DNA of 64,000 nt from Arthrinium phaeospermum (Eukaryota; Ascomycota; Sordariomycetes; Amphisphaeriales; Apiosporaceae), in assembly GCA_006503535.1 (NCBI GenBank), contig QYRS01000007.1:2914001-2978000 (forward strand). Direction: 5' to 3'. A program made the position numbers and the translations under genes. Shown here piece by piece: positions 11,422-21,055 of this stretch. A model generated the notes under the pieces. The model had not been told where the DNA came from and made no database searches. It saw only the letters and a program-made list of their open reading frames with translations. How positions within the stretch are numbered: position 1 is the first letter of the stretch; every line of letters begins with the position of its first letter.

Positions 11422-13461
11422 TCACTGCCCCTTCTTCTCGCCCCACGCGGCCTTGACCAAGTCGGCGCACCGTTCCGCCACGGCCATGACCGGCGCCATG
11501 GTATGGCAGCTGGGGATCTTGGGGAAAACGCTCGTGTCGGCGATGCGCAGGTTGGCAAACCCGTAGACCCGGAGCTGCTGATCTACGACCCCTGTTCTCT
11601 CGTCGTTGGACATGGGGCACGTGCCCGAAAAGTGCAGGCTCGTGTGGCTTACCCTCCGCATGTAGTCGTCGATTTCGTCGTCCGTGACGGTCTTCCAGGT
11701 CTTGTTGGCTGTGCTCAGATCAAGGGCAGGATCAGTCCCTTGTCTATCTGCAACCGGCTTTGGGACCGGCACCGCAATGTAGTCAGCCGGGGCCGCCTTC
11801 TCCCACGCCTCGAGCGCACCGGGGTGCTGGCCGGGGGCAAACAGGAGCTTAGTCGGATACGGGTAGTCCGACCGCTGCCACTTCTCGGCAATCCGCATGG
11901 CGAAGCGGACAGCCAGTCGCGCCGTGGCCACGTCGTGCTCGTGGTTGAACAGGGGGTAGGTGATCTGGGGCTGGGCCCTGGCGTCCGTGCTGGCCAGCTC
12001 CACGCGGCCCGATCCGCGCGGCTGGACCAGTGTGGGGTAGATGGACATGAGTTTCCGCCCCTGGACCTCGCGCTCGAAAGAGGTGGTGGGCATGAACATG
12101 ATCTCGATGTCGGGGACGTTGCGCGGGATCGAGGCGTCGAGCCGGGTCTTTCCTTTATCTTTGACTTGCATTGTCTCCGTGTCGATGGCGTCGGAGCGAA
12201 GGTAGACTGTATTCGCCATGGCGCTCAGCCCCAGGAAGCCTTTGCCAAACAAGAGCCAGACGAAGAGGTGCCAGAGACCCCAGATGGACTCGAGGAGGTG
12301 GAAGGTCTCGTTCTTGGGCACCTCGAGCATGAGGGGCATGCTGTAGTGGTCAAAGAGCGTGGCCCCGACGGCCGGCAGCTCCTTGACGAGGGGGATGCCC
12401 AGTTTCTCTGCCGAGTCCGCCGGGCCGATGCCGCTCAGCAACAGCAGCTGGGGTGTGCAGGCGGCCCCGGAACAGAGGATCACCTCGCGGTGCGCCTTGG
12501 CAAAGAAGGTTCCGCCGTGGGAAGCCTCGGAAGATTGAAAATGGACGCCAGTGACGGTGCCGGTTTGGGAATCGGCTTCCAACCGAGAGGCCACGGCACC
12601 TGTGCAGATGGCAAGTCGATGGCGTCTCTTGGAGACTGTCGCCTTATCCAAGTAGGCCGTGAGGGCCGAGACTCGGTTGCCCCGTTTGTCAATGGCCACG
12701 TCAAGGTCGAAATAGCCCATGGCCGGTGCTGTGGGATCATTGATGTCTTTGGCTGACTGGAGACCAAGTTCGTGCACCGCTTGCCGCATGCTAAAACCAT
12801 TTAGTCAAGAATACTGATAGGCTGGTTGCCATGCACTCACTACTCTACCCATTTGAAAGGCATCGACAACCGTCGCATTTCCATGGGTCCTGGGACGTGT
12901 TAGTTATCCCATGGAGTCGGTGGAGGCGTAGTGTCACCTTCATGCCCCCTAGCTTTCGAGTCAGAATGAGCCGCATTCTCCATCCTTCGGAAGTACGGCT
13001 CCATCTTCTCGTAGCTCCATTCGTGCAAGCCCAACTCCTCGGCCCAGGCAGCATAGTCCCCCGGAAAGCCCCTTGTCCAGAGCATGGCGTTGATGCGCGA
13101 AGCGCCGCCGAGGCCCTCGACGGCCCACAGCCGGTTCCGTCGGTTGTTGGCGCCGGGGATCGGCTCCGACCAGCGGCCGCCCTGGACTTGCAGCGTGTCG
13201 CCGAGGAACATGTTCTGGCTGAGCAGGGGCATCCGCGATACCACATTGTCCCGGGCGTGGCCCTTGTCGAGCACCAGCACCGAGACGTCGGGGTCCTCCG
13301 ACAGGCGCGACGCTACGACGCAGCCCGCGGTTCCGCCTGGCCAAGAAGTCAGCTCTACGATGGACTCAGGGGATCAGACGCTTACCTCCTACAATGATGT
13401 AGTCGTACGTCTTGCCATGGACGTCAGAGGGCGCGTGTTCGGGGTAGGAGAAGGGCCACAT
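11422..13461 (-). CDS. GMC-family FAD oxidoreductase
   Basis: Four exons (13461-13386, 13336-12938, 12889-12841, 12790-11422) sum to 631 codons (630 aa). Introns of 48-50 bp, one with a perfect ATAACTAACACG branch site. Exon 1 ends in YDYIIVGG and exon 2 continues GTAGCVVASRL, giving the Rossmann FAD-binding GxGxxG. Then come GRWSEPIPGANNRRNRLWAVEGLGG with NAMLWTRG, and the second GMC signature CSGAACTPQLLLLSGIGP. Both C-terminal catalytic-pair positions are present (His in SLHFSGTCPM and His in PSCHTMAPV). There is no signal peptide, so it acts inside the cell. GMC enzymes oxidise alcohols, aldoses or choline-like substrates; the substrate here cannot be told. It is transcribed divergently from the SDR at 13780, 318 bp away, so the two probably share a promoter and possibly a pathway. 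Confidence 0.88.
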
Positions 13462-13779
13462 GGCGATAATTACAAGAGAGCTATTGGAGATGTTCAATGT
13501 AAAGGAAGCACGAAGAGTTTCATCACTCGTTATTAGTGGTCTGATTTGCCATCCAAAAGGGACACTGTCTTTCCGGCGGGAAGGTCGCATCCCTGGTTTC
13601 TCCGTTGAACTGCAGATGCGTCGTCTCATTGGTCTGTTGGTTCTGCATGTTTTGACGGTCCACTTCGCCCGATGCAAGGGCACCAACCACTTTGCCCCCC
13701 TGCAATTTCGACGGTCTAATACAACGCTGCACTCGGAACCTTTTCGCGGACAAAAAAAAACTCACAATCAACCGCCACC
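13462..13779. promoter_or_regulatory. Shared divergent promoter of GMC oxidoreductase and SDR
   Basis: A 318-bp gap between two divergent start codons. It must carry both promoters. A short A-rich run (CAAAAAAAAACTCAC) lies just before the SDR start with a good CCACCATG context. No known operator was recognised. Confidence 0.5.
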
Positions 13780-14925
13780 ATGCCTCGTCAGAAAGGCACA
13801 ATCTTGGTGACGGGGGCAAACGGCGGACTCGGCAGCGCCATCGTCTCCCGTCTCGTGTCCACTCCGGACCTGAGAGCTTACCATGGCCTCTTCACCGTCC
13901 GAAACAAAGACTCCGCACCTGCTCTGGACGCGGCTCTTGGCAGCTCAAATGCGACATCCCACGAAAAGGTCTCGTTGGATCTCTCGCGGCTTGGTAGCGT
14001 GCGCGAGGTCGCCGCCTTCATCAATGAAAAAGTCGAATCCGGGGCAATCCCGCCCATCACCGCCATCATCCTCAACGCCGGCTATGAGGAGCACGACGAG
14101 CAGACGTGGAATGAGGACGGGCTGGACTTGACGTTCGTGGTCAACTACCTCGGCCACTGGCTGCTGACGCTTCTGCTCCTCCAGAGTATGGATCGCGCGA
14201 GAGGGAGGATCGTGTGGATAAGCAGCTGGTCCCAAAAGCATGGGGCCCTTCTGATTAACTTGACTTGACATACTGACAGCCTGCAGCCCCGAAGACCCGC
14301 ACCACACCCTCAACGAGTCGTACAAGGACCAGAAGTACAAGACCATGATCGAGGACGACCTCGAGCCCATTGCCAAGGGCACCTGGAGCGCCACGGCAGA
14401 CGAGAAGAACCCGTGGATGGCGGCCTACCGCCGGTATGGCGCTTCCAAGATGTGCGGCGTTTCGATGATGTAGGTCTGCTTCTATCCAGAATATATAGTC
14501 TCTAACAATGAACAAGCCACGAGCTACAAAGACGCCTCGACAAAGACCCGCTCCTCCACCAGATCTCGGTCCTGGCCGTCGATCCGGGCGCCATGAACAC
14601 GGGCATCGGCCGCCACAGCCCCTGGATCGTTCGCTTTCTCGTCTTTGGGTTCCTGGCTGGCTGGATAGGCAGGCTGTTGGTGCGCCTGTACCCCAACGGC
14701 ACCTGGCGCACGCCGCACAAGTCGGCCCGGGACGTGCTGGCTGCGGCCATAGACTGCGGCCCGCCACCGCTCACCGAACGACCCAAGGGTGTCTATCTCA
14801 ACGGGTCGGAGCGGGGGGAGTATAGTGCCGAGGCGCAGGACCCAAGGAAGGGCCGTGTGATCTGGGAGGGCAGCCTTCGCTACACGCAGCTGCGGAGGAC
14901 TGAGACCATTCTTCAAGACTTATAA
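13780..14925 (+). CDS. Short-chain dehydrogenase/reductase
   Basis: Exons 13780-14228, 14287-14469 and 14517-14925 give 347 codons (346 aa). The first donor (GTCCCA) is weak, but the phase-2 join to the next exon is forced by frame. Signature elements are present in order: TGANGGLGSAI (nucleotide-binding TGxxxGxG), NAGY (replacing the usual NNAG), NYLGHWLLTLLLL, the Ser-containing IVWISS, and the catalytic YGASK, followed by VLAVDPGAMNT. A hydrophobic segment after that (FLVFGFLAGWIGRLLV) may anchor it to a membrane. The layout is that of fungal classical SDRs related to retinol-dehydrogenase-like and WW-domain oxidoreductases. It uses NAD(P)H; the substrate is unknown. Its promoter faces the GMC gene, so a joint oxidation/reduction step is plausible. 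The start has an ideal CCACC context. Confidence 0.85.
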
Positions 14926-14974
14926 TGAGTAGTCTATTAAGGAAATAACCCTTCCGCCTTTTTAATCTATCGCT

Positions 14975-15964
14975 TTACATGACGTCGAGCCCCCCGCTGT
15001 TCTCCATCTCTGGACTGCGCCCCTGCGTCGACGAGGGCGCGGCAAAGGTCCGCTGCAGGGTCGACTCCCACTCGCGCTCGAGCCCCAGCGAGCCCTCGGC
15101 CTCGGTCTGCAGGTGGTGGACGCGGCGGACGAAGCCGACGAGCTGGTTGAGGATGCCGAGCTCGACCTTCAGCTTCAGGGCGTAGGCGAAGGCCTTGTAG
15201 CTGAGCTGGACCTGGTGCAGGCCGGCGTACTCGAGGGCGATGATGGTGACGTCGAGCAGCATGACGACGACGTTGGCCGAGACGAGGCACAGCAGCAGGC
15301 CCTTGACCTTCTGGCACGACTGCCGGCGGGCCGCCGAGATGCGCGATGGGCTCAGCTGCAGCGTCGGGCACGTGTACTGGCACAGGAACTCGTGCGCCTT
15401 CCAGAGGTACAGCCCCGACAGCACAAACTCCTGCGCCATGAAGGTGGTGATCTGCACCTTTTCGAAAACGCTATAAACGCGCGCGAGCCGCTCCGAGTGC
15501 GTGATGAGGGGCTCGAGGGTGAAGGCGGTGCCGATGGAGTGCAGGGCGACGCCGTCGACGATGATCATGGCGCGCACGAGCTGGAGGGTGCGCGGCGGCA
15601 CGTGCAGCAGGTGCAGGCGCGAGTAGAGCACGAACGACTGCCCCGTGACCATGGGGGCCCAGCCGAGGCAGCTGATGGCGGACGCGACGAGGACGGTGCG
15701 GGCGTAGGGCTCGGGCCCCCAGGTGCTGACGATCTGCGAGGCGGCGCACACCATGATGCCCGCCGTCGCCGCGCAGATGCTCCAGAAGTACAGCGTCCGG
15801 AACCGCTTGAAGGTGAAGAAGACGAGCGGCACCATCTCGGCCGCGTTCCACAGCGCAATCGCCAGCAGCACCGTGATGGCCGTCAGCTGCGCCGGCGAGA
15901 GGTCGCCGTGGATGACAATGTCGTCGCCCCGGAACCGCGCGTGGGTGGCCTCGCGCATGGCCAT
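14975..15964 (-). CDS. Seven-transmembrane protein, DUF7703-like
   Basis: Single exon, 329 aa from the ATG at 15964 (the frame is open further upstream but without features). Seven hydrophobic segments, starting with AITVLLAIALWNAAEMVPLVFFTF, then FWSICAATAGIMVCAAS, the polar SFVLYSRLHLLH, and a cytoplasmic tail with FVRRVHHLQ. This is the pattern of the fungal integral-membrane family DUF7703: short extracellular loops, a W-rich TM2 and a conserved LYSRLH motif after TM3. Function is unknown; the fold resembles a receptor or channel-like helix bundle. It converges with the SDR, whose stop is only 49 bp away, so their 3' ends may overlap. GC at third positions is very high here, as in the thioesterase next door. 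Confidence 0.75.
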   Translation of the reverse strand: MAMREATHARFRGDDIVIHGDLSPAQLTAITVLLAIALWNAAEMVPLVFFTFKRFRTLYFWSICAATAGIMVCAASQIVSTWGPEPYARTVLVASAISCLGWAPMVTGQSFVLYSRLHLLHVPPRTLQLVRAMIIVDGVALHSIGTAFTLEPLITHSERLARVYSVFEKVQITTFMAQEFVLSGLYLWKAHEFLCQYTCPTLQLSPSRISAARRQSCQKVKGLLLCLVSANVVVMLLDVTIIALEYAGLHQVQLSYKAFAYALKLKVELGILNQLVGFVRRVHHLQTEAEGSLGLEREWESTLQRTFAAPSSTQGRSPEMENSGGLDVM

Positions 15965-16331
15965 TCTGATGTGTCCATTCTTGGTCGGGAAGGAAGATGT
16001 GGGAAGGAGAAATTTGAATAATTGAGTCAGGCTCGGTGGCTGCCTCGACGGGGCTAGCCGGCTGCACAGCTGCACGGTCGAAGCTTGTTTGCACGGCGAG
16101 TCATGTCCTCCTGCATACAAGTAACAAGTGTCTGCCAGTTATATCATCTGCTCTAGCAAATTACGTCAGATGTGGCTCGGCGCAGTGGTTCCGGGGGTAT
16201 TTGCCGATGCAAGACCGGGGGTTTAATTGAATCATACGATATTGTCACATTGTAGTCTCGGGAGTTTGTATTCAACTATGTAAGGTGCCACCCCATTCCA
16301 ATGCTAAAGACTGATGCCGGCGCCCAATGCA

Positions 16332-17416
16332 TCACCCCAGCGAGAACCGGCCCAGCGCGCCGTCCTCGCCGCCGTCGAACCAGCCGTGCAGGTTGTTCAT
16401 GGCGGCAAAGTGCTGCGCGTACTCGTACCCCCTCTGGCGCTCCGCCTCGGTCCGCTGCCACGTCCATTCGGTCGTCGGGTTAGCGTTGCCGGCGGGGTCA
16501 AGCTCGGCTAGTTTCGGGCCCGCGCTAGCGTCGTCGGACGTCCAACCGCCCGGGCGCTCCGGCAGCAGCCCGCTCCCGCCCAGCATGACGGCCGGGTGGA
16601 TGGTCAGCCGGCCCAGCTTGAAGACGTAGGCGGTGATGGCGGTCGCGAACACCTTCTTCTCCCACGCCTGCGGGGTCCCGGGCGTCGTCCGGGCGCGGCC
16701 GAAGCCCGGGGCGTCCCACGACCGCGGCAGCACCGCGCCCTTTTCGACAAAGTGCGTCACAATGTACAGCCACTTGCGGTCCCACGTCACGATGCGCGAC
16801 CACATCTCGTAGCGCTGGTACGGCAGGATCTCGCGCTTGAAGGCGCAGTGCACCGCCCCGATCCCGATCCCGAACGACCCCCGCGCCGGCCTCGACGGGT
16901 CCGCCGGGTCCATGACCAGCCGCGACTTCCCGTTGCGCGCCGCCAGGTGGCCCGACCGCGCGACCAGGTGCGACACCAGGTGCGAGCGCGCCACGTCAAA
17001 GTCGGCCAGGTACGTCGAGTTGGACTTGTGCCACCGGTAGTCGATCTCCCCGATGGAAGTGTGCGACGCGCAGATGACCGGGTGGAACAGCTTGTCCGGC
17101 GTGTGGCGGTGGTAGTCGCGGATGAACAGGTGCATAATCATGCAGTACCACATGCGGACCTGGGGGTGTCAGTGTCTGTGGAAGCTGGGGGACGGGATGG
17201 ACTTACACTCCAAGCGAACGGCAGGCTCTTCCAGTTGATGGCCAGGAAGAGGGCGAAGAGGATGCGACTGTAGCTCCCCGGGCCGGTGCAGAAGGCCAAG
17301 ATGGACTCGTGGGAATTGCGCTGGTAGGCGGCATAGGCCGTGGCCGACACCAACGTCAGCACGCCGAGCCGGAACCACAGAGGGATGGGGGAGCCGGGGT
17401 TTTGGGGATGGGCCAT
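16332..17416 (-). CDS. Them6-type (4HBT_2) thioesterase-like protein
   Basis: Two exons (17416-17207 and 17159-16332, intron 47 bp) give 346 codons. Residues about 15-70 contain one membrane segment (LWFRLGVLTLVSATAYAAY) and the typical NWKSLPFAWSVRMWYCMIMHLF region; then follow the hotdog-fold elements (EIDYRWHKSNSTYLADFDVARSHLV). The H-K-S-N-S-T-Y..D.D box is the hallmark of the fungal Them6/thioesterase-like family (4HBT_2) that is often mislabelled capsule polysaccharide biosynthesis protein. A long C-terminal region ends FDGGEDGALGRFSLG. Such proteins are thought to hydrolyse acyl-CoA or acyl carrier thioesters and some sit in secondary-metabolite clusters. No PKS is intact in this part of the window, so its partner is unknown. 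The protein appears complete. Confidence 0.8.
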
Positions 17417-18085
17417 GATGGAAGTGATGGTGTTTAGTGAGAGTTCTGGTTCAGTTGAAGGGATCCTGAGAGGGCAGCATTAAATAGACAGAAATCACAG
17501 CAATCTGGGCGACAGGGGTGCGATTGGCGATGTTGCAGTGTTTGGTGGAGAATCATGTAAGGAGTCAGAACCAACAGCAGTCGACTTATGCACCCCTTGC
17601 AGCCAACAGCAATTTCTTATGGAGAACCAATGGCCGCACACTCGGAACGCTCTGTTTTGGGCTGCCATACCGGCATCGTCTACTGACATGAGAATCAAGG
17701 CTCCGAGAACTACCTGAAGTTATTCGGTGCTACTGTATTTAACGGAATTGGCGACAATCTACAATACACCTACTCTGGGGTTAGCATTGAAGGAAATAAA
17801 TCAGTTCACACAGACAGACTACGATAAGGAGACAGGCACAAAGCAAGAGAAAGCAACCTCAATTCACCCTCTATCACCCGTCTTGGCAGTCAGAAAAAGG
17901 TCGCTCCGCTTGATAAATCTTTATTCTACCAAAAAGAAGGACTGGATAGAACTTCTTGCCGCGAGGCGAGATGTATCCACCAACGCAAACAACGACAGGA
18001 GCAGGTGATGCCGCCTGTGTGGAAAGAATATCAATCTCAAAGATTGCCGTGGAGGGGCATTCTTGTGCAAGAAACTAGGGCGCAG
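17417..18085. other. Intergenic region; boundary of the lineage-specific island
   Basis: No convincing gene. It separates the intron-bearing metabolic genes to the left from the intronless, mostly unrecognised genes to the right. Around 18030-18080 lies a 3' flank (CTCAAAGATTGCCG) that is similar to the 3' flank of the next zinc-knuckle gene at 20415-20430. Confidence 0.5.
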
Positions 18086-19246
18086 TTAAAGTATGGTAGC
18101 ATCGACATTGGGATCCAGGGCGTGTCTGCTGTACTCCAGCGTCTCCTCGTCGTTTGGCTCTGGATCCTCGCTTTGGGTCTTCTCGCCAAGAATGGCCACT
18201 CGATACCAGGCCTTGAAAGCCGCGATGGTGGCCGTCTCGGGCTCGTGGCCGAGGCACGCCGGATCGGGCGCATCGTAGTCGTAGGCATCGAACTTCTCCA
18301 AGGGAATCGTCTTGGAGAAGTCGGAAGAGAAGGGGAGTGCGTCGTTCACGCTCGCGTCGCCCGCACTGTTGATGAACGTCCAGGCGGTGTCCTCCCATGC
18401 CTCGTTGAAATAGAGGGGGCACAGGTTGTGGCGCGTGGAGACGAGGCGGGTGTACTTTACCTCGAGGGTCATGTTCTGCGCCTCTCGGCATTCGTCCAGG
18501 GTGTGGGCGCCGCTATTGTGCACCGGACAGGCATGGATAAACCCGTGCTCGCCGGGCGGACCGGCGCAATCCTTGACCTTGTGGCCATGCTTGCCGCAAT
18601 TCCCGCAGCGATTGCCACCCCGCTTGGCCTTCTTCTTGGGCGGGCCCATCGTCTGCTGAGCAGATGATTCGGCCGTAGTCGCCAGGGAAGGAGCTGGCGA
18701 GGGCGGAGGCGGGGGCGGGGGCGAAGGGGCGCGCCAAGGAGCTCGCGAAGGGGCGCGCCAAGGGGCTCGCGAAGAAGGAGCTCGTGAAGGGGCTCGCGAA
18801 TCATTTGGCCCCAACGCACGCATGCGGTTGAGCCCGCGCTCTGCCAGTAGGTTGGCAAACTGGTTGTTCCGACGGTAGTGGACAGTGCTGTCCGGGAACT
18901 GGCCGTCGGGCTGCAAGTCGGCAAGTTGATACGGCAGCTTGGACGCCGTATCAAGATCGTCACAAGTAAACGTGTTGTTGCTGCCGCCGAGAGCAAAGTT
19001 GCGGTCCTCGGGGTTCCGCAAGCTGGGCAGGCCCGCGAGGGCGCCGCCACGAGTGAAGCGAGCTTCCATATCCCGTGCAGAGAGCATCTGGAGCATTGGT
19101 GCCGGGGGCGCCAAACTCATCTCTTCGGCGTCGTCGTCGTCGGCACCCTCTTCGCCGTTCTGTCGCTTACGCTTTTTGTCAGCGTCGCGCGATTTGGCGA
19201 GGAGGGCACCAAAAACACCAGGAGGTCCCTTCTTTTTATCGGCCAT
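18086..19246 (-). CDS. Tandem zinc-knuckle protein, paralogue 1
   Basis: Intronless, 386 aa, starting MADKKKG. Basic/acidic N-terminus (DADKKRKRQNGEEGADDDD), then a mid-region LQPDGQFPDSTVHYRRNNQ that is also found in paralogue 3, a low-complexity run of RAPS/RAPW repeats and prolines (about 150-185), then two adjacent knuckles: CGNCGKHGHKVKDC (CX2CX4HX4C) and CPVHNSGAHTLDEC (CX2HX4HX4C). After them come the conserved FNEAWEDTAW, a PFSSDFSKTI..KFDAYDY block and AAFKAWYRVAILGE. The RAP repeat is encoded by an imperfect tandem DNA repeat (GGGGCGCGCCAAGGAGCTCG-type, about 18720-18790). CCHC knuckles bind single-stranded RNA or DNA; the exact role is unknown. Promoter and 3' flank resemble those of paralogue 2, indicating a tandem duplication. 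Alternative: a domesticated Gag-like protein, but no capsid domain was recognised. Confidence 0.75.
   Translation of the reverse strand: MADKKKGPPGVFGALLAKSRDADKKRKRQNGEEGADDDDAEEMSLAPPAPMLQMLSARDMEARFTRGGALAGLPSLRNPEDRNFALGGSNNTFTCDDLDTASKLPYQLADLQPDGQFPDSTVHYRRNNQFANLLAERGLNRMRALGPNDSRAPSRAPSSRAPWRAPSRAPWRAPSPPPPPPPSPAPSLATTAESSAQQTMGPPKKKAKRGGNRCGNCGKHGHKVKDCAGPPGEHGFIHACPVHNSGAHTLDECREAQNMTLEVKYTRLVSTRHNLCPLYFNEAWEDTAWTFINSAGDASVNDALPFSSDFSKTIPLEKFDAYDYDAPDPACLGHEPETATIAAFKAWYRVAILGEKTQSEDPEPNDEETLEYSRHALDPNVDATIL
18715..18800 (-). repeat. Imperfect tandem repeat encoding Arg-Ala-Pro units
   Basis: Several copies of a 15- to 30-bp unit built on GGGGCTCGCGAAG / GGGGCGCGCCAAGG lie inside zinc-knuckle paralogue 1 and encode the RAPSRAPW low-complexity linker. 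It is absent from the other three paralogues, so it expanded after duplication. Confidence 0.6.
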
Positions 19247-19719
19247 GGTTGCGCAGTTGGTTTAGATGGTTTTGGTGGTTTGCGCGTGTTTTTTCGATGG
19301 CGATCTGGTTGCGGTCAAGAATGTGGGATGCTGGCGTTGTGAAAGGGAAGAGGGGATTCGGATCTTTGTGGGCAAAAAGAACATCCAAGGTCAACAACAC
19401 AAAGCTTAGGTGTGCACAATTAGGCGGTGGGCTCTGGGTGCCTAAGGGCTACCTGCGATGATTGATTAATCCTCAATTGTAGGTACCTATGTAGCCTACT
19501 GCTAATTGAGAGATGGGACCTTTGCAAAAGTCGAACTTGAGTGTCTTGATGCCTATTGCAGAGCCAGGTCTCAGGCCATGTTGGATGATCATACCAAAGA
19601 TGGCTCACAGCAGGGCAATCTCACAAATCAGACCAGCGTACAACACAGAATTGCGGAATCAGATTCATCAATCTCTTTATTCTTACTAGGCAGACTGCTT
19701 CATTATTCTGCCAGCGACT
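19247..19719. other. Intergenic region with promoter of paralogue 1
   Basis: Holds the promoter of the minus-strand gene at 19246. Reading minus, GATCGCCATC, then ACGCGCAAAC, then CTGCGCAA just before the ATG are shared in order with the promoter of paralogue 2 (21056-21130). Confidence 0.5.
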
Positions 19720-20045
19720 CCGCCTGATGTAGGTTTCGGCGTCAAGAGCTCCGGCTTAAATGCCGCCTCGACCACCTCGGCCAGGGCTGGGGCGGAAGCC
19801 AGTTGGAGCAGGAGCATCGAGTTTCCCGGGGTTTCCTGGGCTCCAGAGTTGACCAGCGCAAGTACATCATCTACGCGGATATGATTTTAGTTGGGTTGTA
19901 AATCATCCGCCATCAGTTTGACCACTTCCCAGACGTCCTCGTATAATTGGTCGGGATTGTCGATAGCCTTGAGCAACCCGATAGCTAAGGCGGACATCAC
20001 AGGAATAGCACTGGATCTGACGGAATGTATGGCAGATTCAAGAGA
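19720..20045 (-). pseudogene. Decayed N-terminal copy of the 465-aa island gene
   Basis: Reading minus, the frame ...VRSSAIPVMSALAIGLL..YEDVWEVVKLMADD aligns with residues about 10-50 of the gene at 26538-27935 (VRSGTLPVLSSLAIELV..YEDVWDVVKQMARD). After an in-frame TAA it continues VDDVLALV..SMLLLQ, matching VDDTIAKV..TFLLLH. The start codon position is not ATG, there is an internal stop, and the matching sequence ends after about 100 codons, so about 350 residues are missing. It sits between zinc-knuckle paralogues 1 and 2. A short expressed protein cannot be fully excluded, but the stop and lost start make a pseudogene far more likely. Confidence 0.75.
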
Positions 20046-20414
20046 CCTTCAAGTGCCAGTTCTTAATACTGCAGGGCTCAGGACGGATAAGGAGGCTTTA
20101 TGGCATCAATCAACTTACTACGGACTGGTATGAATACAGCTTGTCACTCGAAACACATCATTGGTATACCATTGCAGCACGCAAGAACACATCACGGAAA
20201 GAAGAGGGACTTCAGAAATCAATTGTATTTACCCCGACTCCCCATCCTACCAAAAGAAAAAAAAAAGAAGAAAGCCGAAAGGCATAAAAAAACTTCTTAC
20301 TGGGAGGAGAGATGACTCCCCCCAGCGCATGGTGTCTACAGGAACAAGGGATGCTGCCTGAGAAAAAGAAACAACAGGAGCACGGAATGCTACCTGCGAG
20401 AAAGGGACAACAAT

Positions 20415-20453
20415 CTCAAAGTTTGCCGTATACATGTGGCAAACTTGTTTGAG
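20415..20453. terminator. Hairpin just after the stop of zinc-knuckle paralogue 2
   Basis: CTCAAAGTTTGCC and GGCAAACTTGTTTGAG form a two-part stem (7 bp, 3-nt bulge, 6 bp) around a 10-nt loop, 15 bp beyond the stop codon in the 3' UTR. A role in 3'-end formation or RNA stability is inferred. The equivalent place in paralogue 1 keeps only the first arm. Confidence 0.4.
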
Positions 20454-20467
20454 AAACAAGGGAACGA

Positions 20468-21055
20468 TTAGACGATGACGTTGCTGGCAACTTCGTCGTC
20501 ATCGATGCCGTCGTCGTCGGTCAGGCGGTAGTAGCTGTAGTCCAGCTTTTCCTCGCCGTACTCTTCAGGACCATGGCTATGATTGGCCAGATCCTTGTCT
20601 TCATGGAGAGGGTCGGTGTCCTCACCAAGAATGGCCACTCGATACCAGTTCTTGAAGGCCTCGATGTCCTCCCAAGCCTTGACAAAGTAAATCGGGGCCA
20701 GACCGGGGCGCATGTCGATCAGAAGCTTGTACTGGTCGTCAAGGGACCAGCCACGAGCCTCTGGACAATTGGCCAAGGTATGAGTGCCGCTGTTATGCAA
20801 CGGACAGGCATGAATAAACCCATCCTCAGCGGGCGGGCCGGCGCAGCCAGCGACCGTGTGGCCACTCTTGCCGCAATTGCCGCAAATCTGTGGCATGCCA
20901 GATTCGAGGGCCGCAGGGCGCCCCGAATCAATCTGCATGTTTTCAGCGCCCTCTTCGCCGTCATTACGCTGACGCTGTTGGTTAGCGTCGCGCGAATTGG
21001 CGAGTCGGGCAGCAGAAACACCTGGCGATCCCATCTCGACTGGTTTATCGGCCAT
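20468..21055 (-). CDS. Tandem zinc-knuckle protein, paralogue 2 (internally deleted)
   Basis: Intronless, 195 aa from the MADKPVE start at 21055; the longer frame upstream lacks family sequence. The order is a MADK N-terminus, RLANSRDANQQRQRNDGEEGAEN, CCHC knuckle CGNCGKSGHTVAGC, second knuckle CPLHNSGTHTLANC, then AWED joined directly to EAFKNWYRVAILGE. Compared with paralogue 1 it lacks about 110 residues between the N-terminus and the knuckles and about 50 residues after AWED, both in frame. It is therefore a compact version that still looks coding: frame intact, conserved knuckles and a shared acidic C-terminus. It is divergent from paralogue 3; the 760 bp between them hold both promoters. 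Nucleic-acid binding is expected from the knuckles. Confidence 0.72.
   Translation of the reverse strand: MADKPVEMGSPGVSAARLANSRDANQQRQRNDGEEGAENMQIDSGRPAALESGMPQICGNCGKSGHTVAGCAGPPAEDGFIHACPLHNSGTHTLANCPEARGWSLDDQYKLLIDMRPGLAPIYFVKAWEDIEAFKNWYRVAILGEDTDPLHEDKDLANHSHGPEEYGEEKLDYSYYRLTDDDGIDDDEVASNVIV

Noticed and set aside
11413..12756. Long plus-strand frame opposite the GMC oxidoreductase
   Set aside because: Mirror of a GC-rich coding strand; no motifs, while the minus strand has complete GMC signatures.
15113..16021. Long plus-strand frame opposite the DUF7703-like gene
   Set aside because: Composition is Asp/Glu/Gly/Arg-rich mirror translation of high-GC3 codons; the minus strand has seven clean membrane segments.
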